DNA from: Gammaproteobacteria bacterium
GTDB lineage: Bacteria > Pseudomonadota > Gammaproteobacteria > Steroidobacterales > Woeseiaceae
Direction: 5' to 3'
DNA length: 50,527 bases
Assembly (NCBI GenBank): GCA_009937445.1
Contig: JAACFM010000007.1
Location: forward strand, 1-50,527
Shown: positions 9,460 through 18,835 of the stretch, one piece after another
Position numbering within the stretch: position 1 is the first letter of the stretch
Layout: each line of letters starts with the position of its first letter
Notes under the pieces: generated by a model
Database searches by the model: none
What the model was told of the DNA's origin: nothing
The model's input: the letters and a program-made list of their open reading frames with translations, nothing else
Program-made: the position numbers and the translations under genes

Positions 9460-9840
9460 ATGAATAAAAAGCCCATTCACACCAACGACGCGCCCGCCGC
9501 GATCGGCACCTACTCGCAGGCCATTCAAGCCGGGAACCTGGTCTTTCTATCCGGACAGATTCCGCTTGTGCCGGCGACGATGGAGGTCGTTGACGGTGAC
9601 TTTGAGGCGCGCGCCAGACAGGTGTTTGAAAATCTTCAGGCTGTTGCTGCGGCCGCCGGCGGCAGCTTGAACGACGTCGTCAAGCTCACGATTTTTCTGA
9701 CGGACCTTGATAACTTCGCGACCGTGAACTCTGTAATGGAGAGCTTTTTTGAGCAGCCGTTCCCGGCGCGCGCCGCCGTCGGTGTTGCGTCGCTGCCCAA
9801 AGGGGTCGACGTCGAGGCGGATGCGATCCTTGTTGTTTGA
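9460..9840 (+). CDS. ridA: RidA enamine/imine deaminase
   Basis: RidA hydrolyses reactive enamine/imine intermediates such as 2-aminoacrylate released by PLP enzymes, protecting other PLP enzymes. The start at 9460 gives [10 protein letters not shown] followed by the family block GTYSQAI and LSGQIPL; the longer reading frame upstream overlaps spoT and is not needed. The catalytic arginine lies in [15 protein letters not shown]. Length 126 is typical. It sits 16 bp after spoT. Its function fits a genome with many PLP enzymes, such as the aminotransferase at 31.3 kb. Confidence 0.94.
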   Translation: MNKKPIHTNDAPAAIGTYSQAIQAGNLVFLSGQIPLVPATMEVVDGDFEARARQVFENLQAVAAAAGGSLNDVVKLTIFLTDLDNFATVNSVMESFFEQPFPARAAVGVASLPKGVDVEADAILVV

Positions 9841-9865
9841 ATCCCGGGTATAAAGCCGCTCATAC

Positions 9866-11938
9866 ATGGCACAGAATACATCGCTAACCAGTCTCAAAGG
9901 CGTCGGTCCAGCGCTCGCAAAAACACTCGAAAAGCTGAACCTGCACCGGGTTGATGATCTGCTTTTCCTGTTGCCGTTGCGATACGAGGACCGCACGCAG
10001 CTGGTCAAGATCGGCGCCCTGGAAGCAGGCGCTCGCTGCCTGGTCAGCGGTGAAGTTTTACTCGCCGAAACAGTATTTCGGGGTCGGCGGAACCTGCTGG
10101 TTCGAGTTACTGATGGCAGTGGACAACTGACTCTTCGCTTCTTTCATTTTTCGCGCCAGCAACAGGCTCAATTTCACGTTGGGACAAACCTTACCTGCTT
10201 CGGTGAGGTTCGCCGGGGTGCGTCCGGTTTCGAGATGATTCACCCGGAATATCGCATAATGCGTGACGGCCAGGATGCAGAAACGAGCGACTCGTTAACC
10301 GCAATCTATCCGGCAACAGAAGGCGTTCAGCAACGGCGCTTGCGAAGTCTGACCGACCAGGCCCTGCAGCAAATGCTGGCGGCGCCCCCGGAGGAGCTGC
10401 TGCCCTCGGCAATTACGCGCAAACTCGGAATGCCGTCGCTGGCGGAGGCCATAAATTATCTGCATCGTCCGCCGCCAGACGCGGATACTCAGCGGTTGCT
10501 GGCGGGTACGCATCCCTGTCAGCAGCGGCTGGCCTTTGAAGAGCTGCTGGCGCATTACCTGAGCTTGCGAAACCTGCGCGTACTTGCGGCGGCGGAGGAT
10601 GCCATCGCATTGACGGATGGCAATGAAGACGTCAGCGGCTTTGTCAAAGAACTGCCGTTTCATTTGACCGGCGCTCAGGACCGGGTTGTCAACGACATCT
10701 TGGCGGATCTGGCCGAACCGCATCCAATGATGCGTCTGATTCAGGGCGATGTCGGATCAGGTAAAACCGTTGTTGCGGCAATCGCCTGTGTCAAGGCAGT
10801 CGCTTGCGGCGTACAAGCAGCCATCATGGCGCCTACCGAGATTCTCGCCGAGCAACATTGGCGCAGCTTCTCAGACTGGTTTCGGCCGCTCGGCATTGAG
10901 GTTGCCTGGCTCAGTGGCAGCCAGCGCGCCGCCGCACGACGAGAATCCCTGGAAGCAATCGCTAATGGTGGTGCGAAGCTGGTCGTTGGCACCCACGCAT
11001 TGTTTCAGGAGGGTGTCAATTTTCATAAGCTCGGTCTCGTCGTTATCGACGAGCAACATCGATTTGGTGTTCACCAGCGTATGGCGCTGCGTGACAAGGG
11101 CGTATCCGCCGACGGGCACCCCCATCAATTGGTCATGACCGCCACGCCGATACCGCGAACACTCGCGATGGCCGCGTACGCCGATCTTGATACGTCCGTT
11201 ATTGATGAATTACCACCCGGTCGGCAACCGGTCTCTACCGTGGCCGTACCGGAAGCGCGCCGCGACGAAGTTGTGGCTCGTGTCCGATCTGCCTGTGAGT
11301 CGGGACAGCAGGCCTATTGGGTATGCCCGCTGATCGAAGAATCAGAGGTGCTGGATTATCAGGCGGCGGAAGCCAGTTATCAGATGCTGAGCGCATCACT
11401 GCCTGACCTTCGCATCGGTCTTGTGCACGGCCGCATGCGACCAGCCGAGAAAGAGCGCGGCATGAAGGCTTTCAAAGACGGTCTGATTCAATTACTGGTT
11501 GCGACAACCGTGATCGAGGTGGGTGTCGATGTGCCAAACGCGAGCCTGATGATTATCGAGAATGCAGAACGCATGGGACTGTCGCAGCTGCATCAGCTGC
11601 GCGGACGTGTTGGCCGTGGTGCCGCGCAAAGCCATTGCGTTTTACTCTACAAGTCTCCCTTGGGTCGAATCGCGAAAGAACGCCTTGCTGTACTGCGGGA
11701 CACGAATGACGGTTTCGTCGTTGCACAGCGAGACCTTGAGTTACGCGGGCCAGGCGAGTTATTGGGGACCCGGCAAACCGGCTTACCCGATTACCGCATA
11801 GCCAACCTCGTCCGCGATGCCGAATTAATGCCACAGGTACAGATAACCGCAGAGTCCATCCGCAAGGAGTCCGAATCCCGGGCGGCCGCCATTGTTCGTC
11901 GCTGGTTGGGTGACGCCAGCCGATACGGGAAAGTGTAG
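9866..11938 (+). CDS. recG: ATP-dependent DNA helicase RecG
   Basis: RecG is a double-stranded DNA translocase that regresses stalled forks and processes Holliday junctions and R-loops. Its 690 residues hold the N-terminal OB-fold wedge domain, Walker A GDVGSGKT at 294-301, the Walker B/DEQH box DEQHRFG, motif III TATPIPRTLA and the late QLRGRVGRG. A TATAAA hexamer lies 11 nt before the ATG and no convincing Shine-Dalgarno sequence is present. The gene follows ridA and its end touches the region just before ubiA. Confidence 0.97.
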   Translation: MAQNTSLTSLKGVGPALAKTLEKLNLHRVDDLLFLLPLRYEDRTQLVKIGALEAGARCLVSGEVLLAETVFRGRRNLLVRVTDGSGQLTLRFFHFSRQQQAQFHVGTNLTCFGEVRRGASGFEMIHPEYRIMRDGQDAETSDSLTAIYPATEGVQQRRLRSLTDQALQQMLAAPPEELLPSAITRKLGMPSLAEAINYLHRPPPDADTQRLLAGTHPCQQRLAFEELLAHYLSLRNLRVLAAAEDAIALTDGNEDVSGFVKELPFHLTGAQDRVVNDILADLAEPHPMMRLIQGDVGSGKTVVAAIACVKAVACGVQAAIMAPTEILAEQHWRSFSDWFRPLGIEVAWLSGSQRAAARRESLEAIANGGAKLVVGTHALFQEGVNFHKLGLVVIDEQHRFGVHQRMALRDKGVSADGHPHQLVMTATPIPRTLAMAAYADLDTSVIDELPPGRQPVSTVAVPEARRDEVVARVRSACESGQQAYWVCPLIEESEVLDYQAAEASYQMLSASLPDLRIGLVHGRMRPAEKERGMKAFKDGLIQLLVATTVIEVGVDVPNASLMIIENAERMGLSQLHQLRGRVGRGAAQSHCVLLYKSPLGRIAKERLAVLRDTNDGFVVAQRDLELRGPGELLGTRQTGLPDYRIANLVRDAELMPQVQITAESIRKESESRAAAIVRRWLGDASRYGKV

Positions 11939-11948
11939 AATTCCGTCC

Positions 11949-12854
11949 ATGAAAAATCTCCTTGCCCCCAACTTCGCGCCGGAACTGGCCAGCCAGCTTC
12001 GCAACTACAGCAAACTGATGCGCATCGACAAGCCGATCGGCATTTGGCTGCTGTTGTGGCCGACACTGTGGGGTCTTTGGCTGGCCGGGGAGGGCACGCC
12101 CGATCAGGGCTTGTTTGTAGTTTTTGTTCTGGGTGTGATTGTTATGCGCTCTGCTGGCTGCGTTCTTAACGATTACGTCGACCGTAATATCGATCCCTAC
12201 GTCGAACGCACCAGGACCCGCCCTATCGCCTCCGGTGCGGTAGCGCCGATGGAGGCGTTGATTCTGTTTGCGGCGTTGAGCCTGATAGCCATTGGCCTGG
12301 CATCCATGCTCAATCGACCCGCACAGCTACTCGCTATTGTCGCCGGTGTTCTGACTGTGGCGTACCCTTTCGTCAAGCGCTTCGTTTCTATTCCACAATT
12401 TATTCTTGGCGCGGCTTTCGGCTGGGCCGTTCCAATGACATTCGCCGCACAAACCGGTGGGACCCCTGAACTTGCCTGGCTGGTCTTCGGCACCGCAATG
12501 ATCTGGGCCATAATCTACGATACGTTTTATGCGATGGTCGATCGCGAGGACGACCTCAAGGTTGGCGTCAAGTCGACGGCTATCTTGTTCGGCGAGGTTG
12601 ATATTTTCGTCATCGCCGGTTTGCAGCTACTCATGCTCGTTGCACTTTTTTTGATCGGCGTTCGCGCGGATCTTAGCGCCTGGTACTACCTGTCGGTATT
12701 GATAGCGGGATTCATGATGGCCTACCACCTCTGGCTGGCACGGGACCGTCAGCCAGCCGGTTGTTTTTCTGCTTTCCTGCATAACCACTTCATCGGCATG
12801 ACCGTCTTTATCGGCATTGTTTTGCATTACACGTTCAACCCGGTGACCGGGTAG
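11949..12854 (+). CDS. ubiA: 4-hydroxybenzoate polyprenyltransferase
   Basis: UbiA prenylates 4-hydroxybenzoate in the inner membrane, the first membrane step of ubiquinone synthesis. The start at 11949 gives MKNLLAPNFAPE; a longer frame would overlap recG. The two aspartate-rich prenyl-diphosphate motifs are seen: NDYVDRNIDPYVERTRTRP and DTFYAMVDREDDLKVGVKS. About eight hydrophobic helices and a 301-residue length fit. TAGAAT ends 7 nt before the ATG and no Shine-Dalgarno sequence is visible, a leaderless-type arrangement. Ubiquinone links to the respiratory genes downstream. Confidence 0.95.
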   Translation: MKNLLAPNFAPELASQLRNYSKLMRIDKPIGIWLLLWPTLWGLWLAGEGTPDQGLFVVFVLGVIVMRSAGCVLNDYVDRNIDPYVERTRTRPIASGAVAPMEALILFAALSLIAIGLASMLNRPAQLLAIVAGVLTVAYPFVKRFVSIPQFILGAAFGWAVPMTFAAQTGGTPELAWLVFGTAMIWAIIYDTFYAMVDREDDLKVGVKSTAILFGEVDIFVIAGLQLLMLVALFLIGVRADLSAWYYLSVLIAGFMMAYHLWLARDRQPAGCFSAFLHNHFIGMTVFIGIVLHYTFNPVTG

Positions 12855-12901
12855 AAACGTGGCCCGTGCTGGCGATGCTCGCTTACTAGTCGCCCGGACG
12901 C

Positions 12902-13570
12902 TTAGCCGGCTCGCGCGAGAGTCAGCACGCTTACCTTGCGCACCCCATTGCCAAGTGCGACTTTCGCAAGCGCACGAGCGGTCGCCCCTGTTGTAAGAAC
13001 GTCATCTACAATCAGTACATGATTGTGCGTCAATATCCGCGTTGCCTGGAATGCCCGGCGAAGATTTCGCACCCGCTCTTTTGCCGCCAACCCTGACTGA
13101 AACGGCGTCGCCTGATCGCGCTGAATACCGCGCAGCAAAGGAACACCGAGCAACCCGGCGAACGGTTTTGCTATTTCCGTCGCCTGATTGAATCCTCGGT
13201 GAGCCTTTCGGCGCCAATGGAGCGGCACGGGCAGAACCGCATCGATACCCTCCGGCAGGCTTTCTGCTGCTCTGCAAAGCACCTCGGAAAAGGCGGGTAC
13301 GTAAAATAGTTTGCGATTGAACTTGAGCGCCTTGATAGCGACATCAACCGGAAACGAGTAGTGCAACATGGCAATGGCACACTCAAAAACGCCGGGTGTC
13401 GGCGAGACTGACGGCTCATTCCACGGCAAGTCCTGAAAACAGCCCGCACAAATACTTTTCTCGCCAGGCGCACTCGGGGTCCCACAAAACACACAGCTCA
13501 GCGGGGCTAACAGGTCAACAATATTCACAGGCAAATTGTGGCAGGTGCTGCTACTGACCGTGCGTCGCAA
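12902..13570 (-). CDS. comF: ComF family phosphoribosyltransferase-like protein
   Basis: ComF/GntX proteins are needed for uptake or handling of transforming DNA in several bacteria and for use of DNA as nutrient in others. The 222-residue product has an N-terminal zinc-ribbon-like set of cysteines (CVFCG then CAGC) and a C-terminal type I PRTase fold with the PRPP loop VLIVDDVLTTGAT. The start is uncertain: the frame opens at 13570, but a GTG at 13528 (VNIVDLLAPL) is also plausible and neither has a strong ribosome site. It is divergent from bioC with a very short gap, a pairing common in proteobacteria. Confidence 0.86.
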   Translation of the reverse strand: MRRTVSSSTCHNLPVNIVDLLAPLSCVFCGTPSAPGEKSICAGCFQDLPWNEPSVSPTPGVFECAIAMLHYSFPVDVAIKALKFNRKLFYVPAFSEVLCRAAESLPEGIDAVLPVPLHWRRKAHRGFNQATEIAKPFAGLLGVPLLRGIQRDQATPFQSGLAAKERVRNLRRAFQATRILTHNHVLIVDDVLTTGATARALAKVALGNGVRKVSVLTLARAG

Positions 13571-13611
13571 ATGCGGGTATTCCTTTGTAAAAGCGTGCTA
13601 ACGTCTCGCCG

Positions 13612-14460
13612 ATGTTGAACACCAAGCATATTCGCCAGCGGTTCGAGCGCGCTGCAGACCGCTTTGATGAGGCTGACTTCGTGCATGCCGCAACACGAGA
13701 AGGGCTGCTATCACGACTCGACCCGCTTTTGATCGAAGCGAAAACAGTCGTCGACCTGGGCGCTGCCACTGGCGCTGCCAACCGCAGTCTTGCAAAACGA
13801 TTCCGGGCGGCGCACGTCATTTCAGTCGATCTCGCTCGCAACATGCTCATCAAGGCGCGCGCGAAGAAATCATGGTTATCGAAAGCGTCTTTCGTACAGG
13901 CTGACGCCCGGGCACTGCCGTTCCCCGATGAGAGTGTCGATGTCATCTTCTCGAATTTGCTCCTGCCCTGGTTGGGCGACCCCGATCCGGTCTTTTCGGA
14001 AGTCGCGCGGGTATTGAGAAAGGGTGGCGTATTCGCGTTTGCGACGCTGGGTCCGGACAGCCTGCAGGAAATTGCTCGTGCCTGGGGTCAGGTTGACGAT
14101 AACGTTCATGTGAACCGGTTTCCGGACATGCACAATCTGGGCGATGGCCTGGTCAATGCCGGCCTGTCCGACCCCGTTCTGGACGTCGACCGCCTCTCGG
14201 TGAGCTACACAAACACGGACCGCCTGTTCGCCGACCTGACGGCCAGCGGCGCACGCAACGCGCTTCGGGACCGGACAAAAGGCCTGACAGGCCGGCGGCG
14301 TTTTGCGGCGATGGTAACGGCGCTGGATGAGGCCGCCAGCAGCGGCAATATCGCCCTGGATCTTGAGCTCGTATATGGCCATTGCTGGGGCACCGGGCTG
14401 AAAAATGATCCCGGAAACTTCAAGATTGACGCCAATCGGATACCGATCCGCCGTCCCTGA
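13612..14460 (+). CDS. bioC: Malonyl-ACP O-methyltransferase BioC
   Basis: BioC methylates the free carboxyl of malonyl-ACP so that fatty acid synthesis can build the pimeloyl chain of biotin. The 282-residue protein has SAM motif I VVDLGAATGAANRSL, the acidic-loop region FVQADARALPFPDESVDVIFSN and the BioC-type RFPDMHNLGDGLVNAGL. No other biotin genes are in the window. TAACGT ends 7 nt before the ATG with no Shine-Dalgarno sequence. The alternative is another class I methyltransferase, but the BioC features and the comF neighbour favour BioC. Confidence 0.88.
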   Translation: MLNTKHIRQRFERAADRFDEADFVHAATREGLLSRLDPLLIEAKTVVDLGAATGAANRSLAKRFRAAHVISVDLARNMLIKARAKKSWLSKASFVQADARALPFPDESVDVIFSNLLLPWLGDPDPVFSEVARVLRKGGVFAFATLGPDSLQEIARAWGQVDDNVHVNRFPDMHNLGDGLVNAGLSDPVLDVDRLSVSYTNTDRLFADLTASGARNALRDRTKGLTGRRRFAAMVTALDEAASSGNIALDLELVYGHCWGTGLKNDPGNFKIDANRIPIRRP

Positions 14461-14537
14461 TCCTGGCGACAAATTCGGTCGTCACGTAAGTCTTTGTAAA
14501 ATAGACAATTCATTCTTTCGCTACTACCTATCCGGCA

Positions 14538-14566
14538 TTGCATGGCCGAACTGATTTGAGTACACT
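14538..14566 (+). promoter_or_regulatory. Putative sigma70 promoter of the cox cluster
   Basis: TTGCAT (14538-14543) is followed after exactly 17 bp by TACACT (14561-14566). This predicts a leader of about 150 nt before coxB. The 260-bp bioC-coxB gap shows no other gene. The 11-mer TTGAGTACACT containing this -10 also occurs 40 bp upstream of the AbgT gene. Predicted by inspection. Confidence 0.5.
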
Positions 14567-14720
14567 TCGCGAGCTTTCTGGCGGCTTGAGCCCGTCAGAC
14601 CGGCCGACAGACGAAATCCGGGTGCACCCGGGCCAAACAGAACCCGCCGGTTCAACCTTTCGTCACATCCGGAAAACATAGGTAGTGCGACCGCTATGCG
14701 GCTCGCAAGGTGGACAATTA

Positions 14721-15506
14721 ATGATACGAAACACGATTTTGAGCTTGCTCGGCCTGTCTCTGGCCGGCACGGCGAAAGCCGACTGGGCGCTTAATATGCC
14801 CAAGGGCATCACAGACCTCAGCCTCGAAACATACAACCTGCACATGATGGTGTTCTGGTGGTGTGTCGCGATTGGCATTGTTGTATTCGGAGTAATGATC
14901 ATCTCTTTGATCAAGCACCGAAAATCAAAGGGTGCTGAGTCCGCGACGTTCTCGCACAGCACAACCGCTGAGATAATCTGGACCGCTATCCCGGTCATCA
15001 TCCTTATCCTCATATCGGTTCCGACCGCTGAGACGATGGTGAAGCTGGAGGACTCCAGGAATCCGGACATGTCGATCGTGATCACTGGCTATCAGTGGAA
15101 ATGGCATTACAAATATCAGGACTCGGACATCGAGTTTTTTTCCAGCCTGGCGCGCTCCAGTGTCGAAGCTCGCCGCAAGGAGTCGGGCGTCGATCCGTTT
15201 TCGGTTGAGAACTACCTGCTTGATGTTGATAACCCGGTCGTCGTTCCACGGGGTGCCAAGGTCCGACTCCTGTTCACGTCAAATGACGTTATCCACTCCT
15301 GGTGGGTTGTTGGTCTGGCGATAAAGAAAGACGCGATTCCCGGGATCGTGAACGAGGCCTGGTTCCGGGCGAACGAAACCGGAACCTACCGTGGCCAATG
15401 TGCCGAATTGTGCGGCAAGGATCATGGCTACATGCCGATCGTTGTTGAAGTCGTCGAGCCAGAGGCCTATGCAGCCTGGGTCAACAGCCATGACGCGGAG
15501 CAATAA
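14721..15506 (+). CDS. coxB: Cytochrome c oxidase subunit II
   Basis: Subunit II accepts electrons from cytochrome c through its binuclear CuA centre facing the periplasm. The start at 14721 gives a 20-residue signal peptide ending GTAKA and is preceded by AAGGTGG. Two transmembrane helices follow (about 40-63 and 80-100), then the cupredoxin domain. The CuA ligands are complete: His in NDVIHSWWV and the CxxxCxxxHxxM set in QCAELCGKDHGYM. No C-terminal heme c motif is present, so it is aa3 rather than caa3 type. It is the first gene of the oxidase cluster. Confidence 0.95.
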   Translation: MIRNTILSLLGLSLAGTAKADWALNMPKGITDLSLETYNLHMMVFWWCVAIGIVVFGVMIISLIKHRKSKGAESATFSHSTTAEIIWTAIPVIILILISVPTAETMVKLEDSRNPDMSIVITGYQWKWHYKYQDSDIEFFSSLARSSVEARRKESGVDPFSVENYLLDVDNPVVVPRGAKVRLLFTSNDVIHSWWVVGLAIKKDAIPGIVNEAWFRANETGTYRGQCAELCGKDHGYMPIVVEVVEPEAYAAWVNSHDAEQ

Positions 15507-15509
15507 GAA

Positions 15510-17126
15510 ATGAATACGGACGTAAGCAACGCTCACGACGAGCACCACGACGCGGATCATGACGATCACGGCCCGGACAAGGGCATTGGTCGCTGGCTGT
15601 TTTCGACGAACCATAAGGACATCGGCACGATGTACCTTATCTTCAGCCTCACGATGTTCTTCATTGGCGGCGCAATGGCAATGGTCATTCGCTCAGAGCT
15701 GGCGATTCCGGGGCTGCAGTTTGTGCACCCTGAGTTTTTCAACCAGATGACAACAATGCACGCGCTGATCATGGTTTTTGGTGCCGTCATGCCAGCGTTT
15801 GTTGGTCTGGCCAACTGGATGATCCCGCTGATGATCGGCGCACCGGATATGGCCCTGCCACGCATGAACAACTGGTCTTTCTGGATTCTGCCGGTCGCCT
15901 TCGGCATTTTGCTGTCGACGCTCTTCATGCCGGGCGGTTCTCCCGCCGGCGGCTGGACCATGTATCCGCCGCTCGTATTGCAGACCGGTGATGCGTTTCC
16001 GTTCCTGATCTTCTCGGTTCACCTGATGGGTATCTCATCCATCATGGGTGCCATCAACATCATCGTAACGGTTATCAACATGCGCGCGCCGGACATGTCG
16101 CTCTTGAAGATGCCGATGTTCGTCTGGACCTGGCTGATTACGGCTTACCTGCTCATCGCGGTAATGCCCGTGCTCGCAGGCGCGGTAACCATGCTACTCA
16201 CCGATCAGTTCTTCGGCACCAGCTTCTTCCTCGCGGCCGGCGGTGGTGATCCCGTCATGTTCCAGCACATCTTCTGGTTTTTTGGACACCCCGAGGTCTA
16301 CATCATGATTCTGCCGGCGTTTGGCGTTGTGTCAGAAATCATTCCGACCTTTGCCCGCAAGAAGCTGTTTGGTCACGACTCGATGGTATACGCCGCGTCC
16401 TGCATCGCATTCCTGTCGTTCATCGTCTGGGCGCACCACATGTTTACCGTCGGCATGCCGTTGACCGGCCAGCTGTTCTTCATGTTTGCCACGATGCTGA
16501 TCGCCGTGCCAACTGGCGTGAAAATTTTCAACTGGGTCGCAACAATGTGGCGCGGTTCGATGACTTTCGAGACGCCTATGTTGTTCTCGCTGGCCTTTGT
16601 CTTTTTGTTCACCATCGGTGGGTTCTCCGGACTGATGCTCGCGGTTGCCCCGGCCGATGTGCAATATCACGACACCTATTTCGTTGTTGCTCACTTCCAC
16701 TACGTGTTGGTACCCGGGTCGGTGTTCGCTATTATGGCCGGCGCTTATTACTGGCTGCCAAAGTGGACCGGCCACATGTACAACGAAACGGTTGGCAAAC
16801 TGCACTTCTGGTCGTCGACGATTTTCGTCAACCTCACGTTCTTCCCGATGCACTTCCTTGGCCTTGCCGGAATGCCGCGCCGCATACCGGACTACTCAAC
16901 GCAGTTTTCAGACTTCAACACGATCGCAAGCATTGGCGCGATCGGCTTCGGACTGTCGCAGTTGATCTTTGTCTGGGTCATTCTGACGGCGAAGCAAGGC
17001 CCGAAAGCAACGGATCGTGTCTGGGAGGGATCGCACGGACTTGAGTGGACAGTCCCATCTCCCGCTCCTTACCACACCTTCGAGACACCGCCGCAGGCGC
17101 GCATAGCCAACGAAGCATTCGAGTAA
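15510..17126 (+). CDS. ctaD: Cytochrome c oxidase subunit I
   Basis: Subunit I holds the low-spin heme, the heme-CuB oxygen-reduction site and the proton channels. In 538 residues one sees MTTMHALIM (low-spin heme His), GHPEVYIMILP (CuB His and the His-Tyr crosslink), WAHHMF (two CuB His) and HDTYFVVAHFHYV (heme ligands). The last Glu-Ser region and D-channel Asp in GAPDMALPRMNN indicate an A-type heme-copper oxidase. GGAG lies before the ATG. It follows coxB by 3 bp. Confidence 0.97.
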   Translation: MNTDVSNAHDEHHDADHDDHGPDKGIGRWLFSTNHKDIGTMYLIFSLTMFFIGGAMAMVIRSELAIPGLQFVHPEFFNQMTTMHALIMVFGAVMPAFVGLANWMIPLMIGAPDMALPRMNNWSFWILPVAFGILLSTLFMPGGSPAGGWTMYPPLVLQTGDAFPFLIFSVHLMGISSIMGAINIIVTVINMRAPDMSLLKMPMFVWTWLITAYLLIAVMPVLAGAVTMLLTDQFFGTSFFLAAGGGDPVMFQHIFWFFGHPEVYIMILPAFGVVSEIIPTFARKKLFGHDSMVYAASCIAFLSFIVWAHHMFTVGMPLTGQLFFMFATMLIAVPTGVKIFNWVATMWRGSMTFETPMLFSLAFVFLFTIGGFSGLMLAVAPADVQYHDTYFVVAHFHYVLVPGSVFAIMAGAYYWLPKWTGHMYNETVGKLHFWSSTIFVNLTFFPMHFLGLAGMPRRIPDYSTQFSDFNTIASIGAIGFGLSQLIFVWVILTAKQGPKATDRVWEGSHGLEWTVPSPAPYHTFETPPQARIANEAFE

Positions 17127-17128
17127 AC

Positions 17129-17239
17129 ATGACTGATATCGAGCGCAAGAAGAACATTCGCCGAACAACATTGATTGTGTCGTTGGTCGCGCTCGCTTTC
17201 TTTCTGGGATTTATCGCAATGGGTGTAGCACGTGCCTGA
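17129..17239 (+). CDS. Small single-TM cytochrome oxidase assembly protein
   Basis: A 36-residue reading frame, [15 protein letters not shown] at its start, begins 2 bp after the ctaD stop and overlaps the GTG start of ctaG by 8 bp. A basic N-terminus is followed by one hydrophobic helix of about 20 residues, predicting an inner-membrane peptide with its N-terminus in the cytoplasm. Proteins of this size and pattern between ctaD and ctaG are annotated in other proteobacteria as cytochrome oxidase small assembly proteins. Its exact role is unknown. It is shorter than most gene finders accept. Confidence 0.75.
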   Translation: MTDIERKKNIRRTTLIVSLVALAFFLGFIAMGVARA

Positions 17240-17777
17240 GAACAAGGAAAACAAGTCGTTAGTTCGGCAGCTGCTCATTGTGGCCGCCGGCAGCTTCGCT
17301 TTCGGTGTTTTCCTGTTGCCGCCGATGTATGACGTATTTTGCGAGATCACCGGCTTCGGTGGCCGCACGAACGCCGAAGCCGCGACCGTTGAAGAGAACC
17401 CGGACCTTAGCCGCGAAATCCGCATCGAATTCGTAACGACCGTGAACTCCTACGCTCAGTTCGAGTTCGCCGCCGATACGGACAGCATGACGGTAAATCC
17501 GGGCAAGATGTATTACGCGACATTTACCGCGAAGAACCTGAGCGCGGAAGACAAGGTCGCACAGGCTGTACCCAGTGTCGCGCCGACAACAGCGGCCGAG
17601 CACTTCACGAAGATCGAGTGTTTTTGTTTTACGAGTCAGGAATTTCTGGCGGATGAAGAGCGGGCTATGCCGCTGCAGTTCATAGTCGACCCGGACCTGC
17701 CCGACTATGTCGACACCATTACTTTGCAATATACGTTTTTTGACACCGCTCCGGTAGCGGCGAATTTCGAGAATTAA
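17232..17777 (+). CDS. ctaG: Cytochrome c oxidase assembly protein CtaG/Cox11
   Basis: CtaG delivers copper to the CuB site of subunit I. The 181-residue product has one N-terminal membrane helix (about 9-30) and a periplasmic immunoglobulin-like domain with the copper-binding motif CFCF in [18 protein letters not shown] third Cys lies just after the membrane helix ([10 protein letters not shown]), as is usual. The start is GTG at 17232, overlapping the small protein gene, so translation is coupled. Confidence 0.95.
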   Translation: MPENKENKSLVRQLLIVAAGSFAFGVFLLPPMYDVFCEITGFGGRTNAEAATVEENPDLSREIRIEFVTTVNSYAQFEFAADTDSMTVNPGKMYYATFTAKNLSAEDKVAQAVPSVAPTTAAEHFTKIECFCFTSQEFLADEERAMPLQFIVDPDLPDYVDTITLQYTFFDTAPVAANFEN

Positions 17778-17778
17778 C

Positions 17779-18648
17779 ATGACCCCACATTCTGACGAAC
17801 GTTATTACGTCCCTCATGGCAGCCACTGGCCGGTTGTCGGCTCTGTTGGCCTGCTGTTCCTGATGGTTGGCGTATCATCCTGGCTCAACGGCGCTGATAC
17901 CGGTTTCTACATCATGCTCGCCGGGCTTGGGATCATCATCTTCATGATCACCGGCTGGTTCAGTACCGTTATTGGCGAAAGCGTCGGCGGCCTGTACAAC
18001 GCGCAGGTTGACAAGTCCTTTCGCCAGGGAATGTTCTGGTTCATCTTTTCTGAGGTCATGTTCTTCGCCGCGTTTTTTGGCGCGCTGTTCTACGCCCGTA
18101 ACATGTCGATTCCCTGGCTTGGCGGCGACAGCAACAACTTTTTTACCAACCTGTTGCTGTGGGAGGGCTACGAAAGCACCTGGCCCACCAATGGACCGGG
18201 CAATGTCGGCGGCGACTATGAGGCGATGCCGCCCTTTGGCCTGCCACTGATCAATACGGTCCTGCTGCTGACGAGCTCCGTCACTCTTACGATCGCTCAT
18301 CACGCACTGCTCGCGGGTAAGCGCGCTCAGGTGAACGCATTCCTCGCTGCAACGTTCGTGCTGGGCTTTATCTTCGTGTACTTGCAGGGCGTTGAGTACA
18401 TCGAAGCGTATCAGCACATGAACCTGAAGCTGACGTCTGGCATCTACGGGTCGACCTTCTTCATGCTGACCGGCTTCCACGGCATGCACGTGACCATCGG
18501 CGCGATCATGTTGACGGTCATCTGGTTCCGCGTATTAAAGGGTCACTTTTCGGCGGACAAGCACTTCGCCTTTGAGGCTGTTGCCTGGTATTGGCACTTT
18601 GTAGACGTCGTCTGGGTTGCCCTGTACGTCTTCGTCTACTGGATGTAG
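17779..18648 (+). CDS. coxC: Cytochrome c oxidase subunit III
   Basis: Subunit III stabilises the oxidase core and its proton uptake. The 289-residue product has seven hydrophobic helices and family blocks FRQGMFWFIFSEVMFFAAFF, LLLTSSVTLTIAHHAL and GFHGMHVTIGAIML, ending VAWYWHFVDVVWVALYVFVYW. The ATG is 1 bp after the ctaG stop. Its 3' end overlaps the convergent minus-strand gene by 13 bp. Confidence 0.96.
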   Translation: MTPHSDERYYVPHGSHWPVVGSVGLLFLMVGVSSWLNGADTGFYIMLAGLGIIIFMITGWFSTVIGESVGGLYNAQVDKSFRQGMFWFIFSEVMFFAAFFGALFYARNMSIPWLGGDSNNFFTNLLLWEGYESTWPTNGPGNVGGDYEAMPPFGLPLINTVLLLTSSVTLTIAHHALLAGKRAQVNAFLAATFVLGFIFVYLQGVEYIEAYQHMNLKLTSGIYGSTFFMLTGFHGMHVTIGAIMLTVIWFRVLKGHFSADKHFAFEAVAWYWHFVDVVWVALYVFVYWM

Positions 18649-18821
18649 CCCATATAATAGGAAACCACGAGAAAGAGAATCAGGATAGCCGACAGCGCCA
18701 CCCTGATTTTCAGGGCAGTAAGGACTTTGCGCGAATCAGATTCATCGCGGGACAGGAAAAAAAGACCTGAACCAAGGCTGATAATGATTGCTGCGAGCAG
18801 CGCGAAGACGATGAGTTTCAT
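18636..18821 (-). CDS. Twin transmembrane protein (DUF2909-like)
   Basis: A 61-residue protein, MKLIVFALLAAIII at its start, with two hydrophobic helices (about 2-23 and 39-58) joined by a charged cytoplasmic-type loop containing SRDESDSRKVLTALKIR. Small twin-TM proteins of this kind, encoded opposite the oxidase genes between coxC and surf1, are found in many gammaproteobacteria. The start is chosen at 18821. There is no Shine-Dalgarno sequence, but TATACT ends 6 nt before the ATG, predicting a leaderless mRNA. Its promoter overlaps the surf1 ribosome site, so the two genes may interfere. Confidence 0.75.
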   Translation of the reverse strand: MKLIVFALLAAIIISLGSGLFFLSRDESDSRKVLTALKIRVALSAILILFLVVSYYMGYIQ

Positions 18822-18835
18822 TCGGGGAGTATAGC

